From contig CAMCVK010000010.1 in the NCBI GenBank assembly GCA_945881865.1, positions 1 through 64,000 of the forward strand: DNA of 64,000 nt, given 5' to 3'. A model generated the notes under the pieces. That model was given only the letters and a program-made list of their open reading frames with translations. It did no database searches and had not been told where the DNA came from. Below are positions 60,008 through 64,000 of the stretch, in pieces. Each line of letters opens with the position of its first letter. Within the stretch, counting starts at the first letter, position 1. The translations under genes were made by a program, and so were the position numbers. The stretch is from Fimbriimonas ginsengisoli Gsoil 348 (GTDB taxonomy: Bacteria; Armatimonadota; Fimbriimonadia; Fimbriimonadales; Fimbriimonadaceae).

Positions 60008-61837
60008 CTACTCAACCGTCACCGATTTGGCCAAGTTCCGCGGCTGGTCAATCGAACAACCGTTCAACTTCGCAACGTAGTAGGCAAGCAGCTGCATGGG
60101 AATCACGCTCAAAAGAGCGTTCAAGAAGTCGAACTTCGTCGGAGCGAACTCGATGACGAGGTCAGCCGCTTTCTTGATCGCGCCGGTCGTGTCGCTGGTG
60201 ACCGCCAGCACGGTGCCGGACCGGGCCTGAACTTCCTTAATGTTCGAAACCACCTTGTCGGTCGTCGCCGGGTCAGTCGCACCGAAGAGCGAAACGACGC
60301 CCGCCTGAATCAGCGCCAGCGGACCGTGCTTCATCTCGCCTGCCGGAGACTCCTGCGTCGGAATGTAGGCGATTTCCTTAAGCTTTAGAGCACCCTCGTA
60401 GCCAACGTAGGCATCGGCACCGCGGCCCAAGAAGAAGCAGAGCGGCATATCCTTAAGCTGCTCGGCGAGAGCCTTAACGGACTCCTCAACTTCCAAAACC
60501 TTCGCCGCATGTCCGGGCAAAAGCTGAAGCTCAGAGAGCCAGTCGGCAACGCGAAGACCAGGCGTTTCTTGAACCTGGGCAATGTGCAGCGCCAGCAGGC
60601 TTAACACGATTACCTGGGCGGTATAGGCCTTAGTGCTAGCAACCGAAATCTCCGGGCCAGCCTGCGTGGCAATCGTTCGGTCGCATTCGCGTGCAATCGA
60701 GCTACCCACCACGTTCACGATTCCGAGCGTGCGAATTCGTCGCGACTTACAAAGCCGTAGGGCAGCAAGGGTATCTGCCGTCTCGCCGGACTGCGAAACA
60801 AAGATCGCAAGCGATCGCGGCGACAAAACGGGGTCGCCGTACCGGAACTCAGAAGAGTAGTAGACGTCGGTCGGCAACCGGAGTAGCTTCTCGAAAAGGT
60901 GCTTGCCCATAAGACCGGCGTGGTAGGCGGTGCCGCAAGCAATGATGTTCACGCGGTCGATCTCGTTCCAGACGTTGTCCGAGAACACGCCTTCGAGCCG
61001 CACGCCGCCCTTGCCGTCGATTCGACCCGCGAGGCATGCGCGAATCACTTCGGGCTGCTCGTGAATCTCCTTCAGCATGAAGTGGTCATAGCCGCCGCGC
61101 TCGGCCGCCGCGATGTCCCAGTCGATGTGCTGCGGAGCCAGCGGAACGTGGTGACCGTCTCCGTCGATGATCTTAACGGTGTCTCGCGTGATTTCGGCGA
61201 GGTGGCCTTCTTCCAGCGCCATGACCGACCGCGTGTAGGGCAGCAATGCCGGGATGTCGCTCGCGAGCAGGTTTTCGCCTTCACCGAATCCAATAATCAG
61301 CGGGCTAGCGTTTCGGGCGGCCACGATGGTCTCGGGCTCAGAATCCGAAACGACGACCAAGGCGTAGGCACCGCGGAAGCGTCGCACGGCGCGTCGAACG
61401 GCATCCAACAGAGTCCCGCCGTGCCGATATTCGTCGCCGATCACGTAAGCGGCAACTTCGCTGTCGGTCTGGCTTCGGAAGGTGTGGCCACGGGCGATCA
61501 TCTCGTCCTTCAGCTCGGCATAGTTCTCGATGATGCCGTTGTGAATCAGCGCAATGTGCTGGTCCTGGTCAAAATGCGGGTGCGCGTTGGCGTCCGTTGG
61601 TCCGCCGTGGGTCGCCCACCGCGAGTGCCCAATGGCGCAGCGGCCGTCCTTGGGGTTCGAAGCCAATTCCTCGGTCAAAAACCGAATCGTGCCCGCCTTC
61701 TTCACGATCTCGATTTCGGAGCCGACCTGAACGGCCACGCCCGCGCTGTCGTATCCCCGGTACTCCAGCCTTCGAAGCTGATCCACCGCAACCTCGACCG
61801 CATTCCTTTGCCCGATATAACCCGCAATGCCGCACAT
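60008..61837 (-). CDS. glmS: Glutamine-fructose-6-phosphate aminotransferase
   Basis: This 609-residue enzyme makes glucosamine-6-phosphate from fructose-6-phosphate and glutamine. C2 of the MCGIAGYIGQR start is the glutaminase nucleophile. The glutaminase domain includes HSRWATHGGPTDANAHPH and QTDSEVAAYVIG. Two SIS isomerase domains follow (ACGTAYHAGLMGKHLFEKL, VSQSGETADTLAAL; FLGRGADAYVGYEGALKLKEIAYIPTQE), ending in the conserved NLAKSVTVE. Length is typical. Placement at the head of a glycan operon suggests that amino sugars enter the polymer. A TATAAC hexamer is nine bases upstream, and no glmS ribozyme is visible there. Confidence 0.96.
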   Translation of the reverse strand: MCGIAGYIGQRNAVEVAVDQLRRLEYRGYDSAGVAVQVGSEIEIVKKAGTIRFLTEELASNPKDGRCAIGHSRWATHGGPTDANAHPHFDQDQHIALIHNGIIENYAELKDEMIARGHTFRSQTDSEVAAYVIGDEYRHGGTLLDAVRRAVRRFRGAYALVVVSDSEPETIVAARNASPLIIGFGEGENLLASDIPALLPYTRSVMALEEGHLAEITRDTVKIIDGDGHHVPLAPQHIDWDIAAAERGGYDHFMLKEIHEQPEVIRACLAGRIDGKGGVRLEGVFSDNVWNEIDRVNIIACGTAYHAGLMGKHLFEKLLRLPTDVYYSSEFRYGDPVLSPRSLAIFVSQSGETADTLAALRLCKSRRIRTLGIVNVVGSSIARECDRTIATQAGPEISVASTKAYTAQVIVLSLLALHIAQVQETPGLRVADWLSELQLLPGHAAKVLEVEESVKALAEQLKDMPLCFFLGRGADAYVGYEGALKLKEIAYIPTQESPAGEMKHGPLALIQAGVVSLFGATDPATTDKVVSNIKEVQARSGTVLAVTSDTTGAIKKAADLVIEFAPTKFDFLNALLSVIPMQLLAYYVAKLNGCSIDQPRNLAKSVTVE

Positions 61838-61846
61838 AAGGGCTTC

Positions 61847-61852
61847 GTTATA
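61847..61852 (-). promoter_or_regulatory. Putative -10 box TATAAC of the glmS operon
   Basis: TATAAC on the minus strand, 9 nt, then the glmS ATG. It lies in the 26-base gap after the phosphoesterase gene. Confidence 0.4.
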
Positions 61853-61863
61853 CCAATCGAACG

Positions 61864-62664
61864 CTATGATAAGTCGAGAATCGTCACTTCGGGCGGACAG
61901 AACATGCGCGCACGAAGCCCGGTCATGCCGATTCCGCGGCTCACGTAGATGTACCGACCCTCCCGCTCATAGACTCCACCGGGGTAGTCACGGGCTCCTT
62001 CCGGCAGCCGAATCGGCAATCCGCCCGGTAAACAAATTTGTCCACCATGAGAGTGGCCGCTTAATACAAGGCTGGGACCAGCCGGGATGGTTGGCAGAAA
62101 ATCGGGCTCGTGCAGAAGGCAAATTGTGTTCTTTTCGTAACGATTATTTAGAAGAAAGCCTGGCTCGGGGGTGCCCCGCAGGCAGTCATCCACGCCGACG
62201 ATCTGAAGGCCGTCAAATTCCACCGCACCGTTCCGCAAGAGGGGCACCTGCGCCGCTGTAAAGGCCTCGGGGACGCGCTCAGAATGGATCGCCGCGTAAT
62301 CGTGATTCCCCAAAACGCCAGCAACCGGCAGCCGTGTTTCCTTCAGCTCGCGAAGGTTCTGGGCAAGCATACGCAGCCGCCAATCCTGCGTTGCCGACAT
62401 GTAGTCGCCCCCCAGCAAGATCAGGTCGGGCTTCTCGGCGACGGCGAGCTCGATGGCCCGCGTCATCCGCCGACGGTCGGGGGGTTCGTTCAGGTGCCAG
62501 TCGGTCAGAAAGGCGACCCGCACCTTGCCGGCAGACCATCTTGGTAGCTGGAGCTTCACCCGCTCCAACCGCAGTTCTTCTTTGCCGAACAGGAATTCTC
62601 GCGTTCCCGCGCCCAGCACAACCGCCGAAAACGCAAAAAGCAGTTGTCTTCGCGAGAAGCGCAT
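61864..62664 (-). CDS. Tat-exported metallophosphoesterase (YaeI-like)
   Basis: This 266-residue protein has a twin-arginine leader (FSRRQLLFAFSAVVLGAG). The calcineurin-like metal motifs are in order: DWH in AFLTDWHLNEPP, GGDYM, GNHD, and GHSHGGQICLPGG, the last typical of the YaeI/UDP-diacylglucosamine-type group. Substrates of that group are envelope phospholipids or nucleotides, and this one's is unknown. It would act in the periplasm or on the outer side of the inner membrane. It precedes glmS by 26 bases on the same strand and is divergent from galE. Confidence 0.85.
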   Translation of the reverse strand: MRFSRRQLLFAFSAVVLGAGTREFLFGKEELRLERVKLQLPRWSAGKVRVAFLTDWHLNEPPDRRRMTRAIELAVAEKPDLILLGGDYMSATQDWRLRMLAQNLRELKETRLPVAGVLGNHDYAAIHSERVPEAFTAAQVPLLRNGAVEFDGLQIVGVDDCLRGTPEPGFLLNNRYEKNTICLLHEPDFLPTIPAGPSLVLSGHSHGGQICLPGGLPIRLPEGARDYPGGVYEREGRYIYVSRGIGMTGLRARMFCPPEVTILDLS

Positions 62665-62728
62665 CCATCGGGCTGGATTTTTCGTCTTGATGGTCCGTAG
62701 TGTACTTTTGCATCATGGGGACCAGACA

Positions 62729-63724
62729 ATGATTTTGGTGATCGGCGGAGCCGGATACATCGGCTCGCACATGCTTCAGCTCCTTCGCGAGTCAAACGAG
62801 CCGCATATCGTTTTCGATAATTTGGAGCGCGGGCACCGCAAGGCCGTTCAGGACAGCCGCCTGATGGTCGGCGACCTTCGAAGCTCGGATGACGTCGAGA
62901 GCCTTCTGCGTAGCACGCCAGAAATCGACGTCGTCATGCACTTTGCCGCTTACGCTTACGTCGGCGAAAGCGTCGGCGAGCCGGCCAAGTATTGGGAAAA
63001 CAACACCGCCGCCGTGATGCGCCTGCTCGACACGATGCGCGGCCACGGAATCTCGAAGTTCGTCTTCAGCTCCACCTGCGCGACGTTTGGCGAGCCGGAC
63101 TACATTCCCATCGACGAGAAGCACCCGCAGCGGCCCATCAACCCCTACGGCGAGAGCAAGCTGGTCGTCGAGAAAATTCTCGACACCTACGACCACGCCT
63201 ACCAAACCCGAAGCGTTTGCCTGCGCTACTTTAACGCCGCCGGCGCCGACCCGCTTGGACGAATTGGCGAGGACCATCGGCCGGAAGTGCATCTCATCCC
63301 GAACGCGATCTACGCAGCGATGGGCAAGACGGGCCCGCTGAAGGTCTTCGGAAGCGATTACCCGACGCCCGATGGCACCTGCGTTCGCGACTACATCCAC
63401 GTGCATGACCTAGCCCGCGCGCACCTCCTCGCTGTTCAGCACCTTCGCAACGGCGGTGATTCCCGAAAGTACAACCTCGGCAACGGCAAAGGCTTCTCGA
63501 TCAAGGATGTCATCGACGTCGTCAGCAAGGTGACCGGCAAACCGGTTCCTTTCGAAATGGCCGACCGACGCCCGGGTGACCCGGCGACGTTGGTGGGCGG
63601 AAGCGGCAAAATCAAAGGCGACTGGGGCTGGGAGCCGATTTACGGCGACCTGGAAACCATCGTCGAGCACGCCTGGAACTGGCATCGCACCCATCCCGAT
63701 GGGTACGACACGGTTTCTGAGTAG
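62729..63724 (+). CDS. galE: UDP-glucose 4-epimerase
   Basis: This 331-residue enzyme interconverts UDP-glucose and UDP-galactose. The NAD loop is VIGGAGYIGSHMLQLL. HFAAYAYVGESVGEPAKYWENN is the GalE block, SSTCATFGEP carries the catalytic Ser/Thr, and NPYGESKLVVE contains the Tyr-x3-Lys pair. RYFNAAGADPLGRIGEDHRPEVHLIP is diagnostic. ATG 62729 is chosen because it starts the NAD-binding strand and has GGGGA upstream; a longer frame begins inside the phosphoesterase region on the opposite strand. It supplies galactose donors to the glycan locus. Confidence 0.95.
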   Translation: MILVIGGAGYIGSHMLQLLRESNEPHIVFDNLERGHRKAVQDSRLMVGDLRSSDDVESLLRSTPEIDVVMHFAAYAYVGESVGEPAKYWENNTAAVMRLLDTMRGHGISKFVFSSTCATFGEPDYIPIDEKHPQRPINPYGESKLVVEKILDTYDHAYQTRSVCLRYFNAAGADPLGRIGEDHRPEVHLIPNAIYAAMGKTGPLKVFGSDYPTPDGTCVRDYIHVHDLARAHLLAVQHLRNGGDSRKYNLGNGKGFSIKDVIDVVSKVTGKPVPFEMADRRPGDPATLVGGSGKIKGDWGWEPIYGDLETIVEHAWNWHRTHPDGYDTVSE

Positions 63725-63797
63725 TCCTCCAAAAGCGGTCTTACCAATAGGTTCAAACGCTGGGTATTCTGCCTGATTGTTTCGTAAGAGGTCACCC

Positions 63798-64000
63798 TTG
63801 ACTAGCATGCCACTCAACTCAAAAGACGTTTTGCTTCTGCCGGGAATGCTGTCCGTCTTTGGCGTCTTCATTCTCATCTTCGCCCTCATCAGCTTTAAGA
63901 GCAGTGGCAACCTTCCGAAATTCCGCTGGGCAGCCCTGCTGTTCTTCATTGCGGCGGTGGTGGTGGGTTGGGGACCGTTCAGCCTTTTCGTAGGTAGCAG
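63798..64000 (+). CDS. Hypothetical membrane protein (partial, runs off the right edge)
   Basis: The open frame runs to the window end (67 codons so far). It encodes a short polar start, a hydrophobic helix (MLSVFGVFILIFALISF), a loop with KSSGNLPKFRW, and a second hydrophobic helix (AALLFFIAAVVVGWG). The TTG at 63798 is favoured because AAGAGGT (63786-63792) lies five bases before it. An ATG three codons on (63807) is the alternative. I cannot name a family from this portion. Confidence 0.6.
   Translation, partial: MTSMPLNSKDVLLLPGMLSVFGVFILIFALISFKSSGNLPKFRWAALLFFIAAVVVGWGPFSLFVGS

Noticed and set aside
61838-61863. A glmS ribozyme upstream of glmS
   Set aside because: The gap to the preceding gene is 26 bases, far too short for the ribozyme.
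62453-62728. A 92-codon N-terminal extension of galE
   Set aside because: It is antisense to the phosphoesterase gene, and the NAD-binding strand of GalE starts at the ATG at 62729.

Overview
The window reads as a chromosome segment of a diderm (Gram-negative-type) bacterium of moderately high GC. An LptD-like outer-membrane assembly protein, an LptF/G permease, heptose genes, Tat-exported DUF1800/DUF1501 proteins, an exosortase and a Thermus-type isocitrate dehydrogenase fit Armatimonadota (Fimbriimonadia-like) best. That placement is inference from gene content; there is no rRNA here to settle it. Coding density is very high: no gap exceeds 300 bases, and many genes overlap by 1 or 4 nt.

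Layout. Bases 1-850 look like the end of an integrated element abutting the 3' end of a tRNA-Lys: a replication-relaxation-like C-terminus, a small unknown protein, an excisionase, tandem repeats and a strong bidirectional terminator. Bases 966-13804 hold a GH65-like lipoprotein, an AmpG-like permease coupled to a beta-lactamase-fold hydrolase, an MFS exporter, two small lipoproteins, isocitrate dehydrogenase, a short MetH coupled to sucD, an SdpI-like protein and an AraC regulator. Bases 13822-24411 hold asd, the DUF1800/DUF1501 pair, a REPIN-like repeat, araA, a very large BNR-propeller protein and a Dus enzyme. An ECF sigma/anti-sigma pair with an apparent autoregulatory promoter follows. 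A long leftward gene train (39502 to 25320) runs gmhA-nth-glnE-plsY-zinc-ribbon protein-lptF/G-lptD-GT39-AKR-ACT-lysC-folP, mixing envelope building with aspartate-family and folate synthesis.

From 39549 to the right end the window is mainly surface-carbohydrate genes. These are nucleotide-sugar enzymes (rfbC/rfbB-like, UDP-glucuronate 4-epimerase, UDP-xylose synthase, UDP-glucose dehydrogenase, galE), a gmhB-like phosphatase, a TIGR03790-type lipoprotein, a GH50/GH42-like exported hydrolase and an exosortase with an EpsI-domain partner. A rightward export operon (wzc-like kinase, acyltransferase, wzx, three GT4 enzymes, wzy) faces a leftward glmS-sugar transferase-GT4 operon. Together they can make UDP-GlcA, UDP-GalA, UDP-Xyl, UDP-Gal and GlcN-6-P, start a lipid-linked repeat unit, flip it, polymerise it and export it.

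The most striking signal that gene calls do not explain is a TAnnnT hexamer placed 6-9 nt before the start codon of many promoter-proximal genes, usually without a Shine-Dalgarno. This is what leaderless transcription would look like. Internal genes instead use ATGA/GTGA/TTGA overlaps or clear Shine-Dalgarno sequences.
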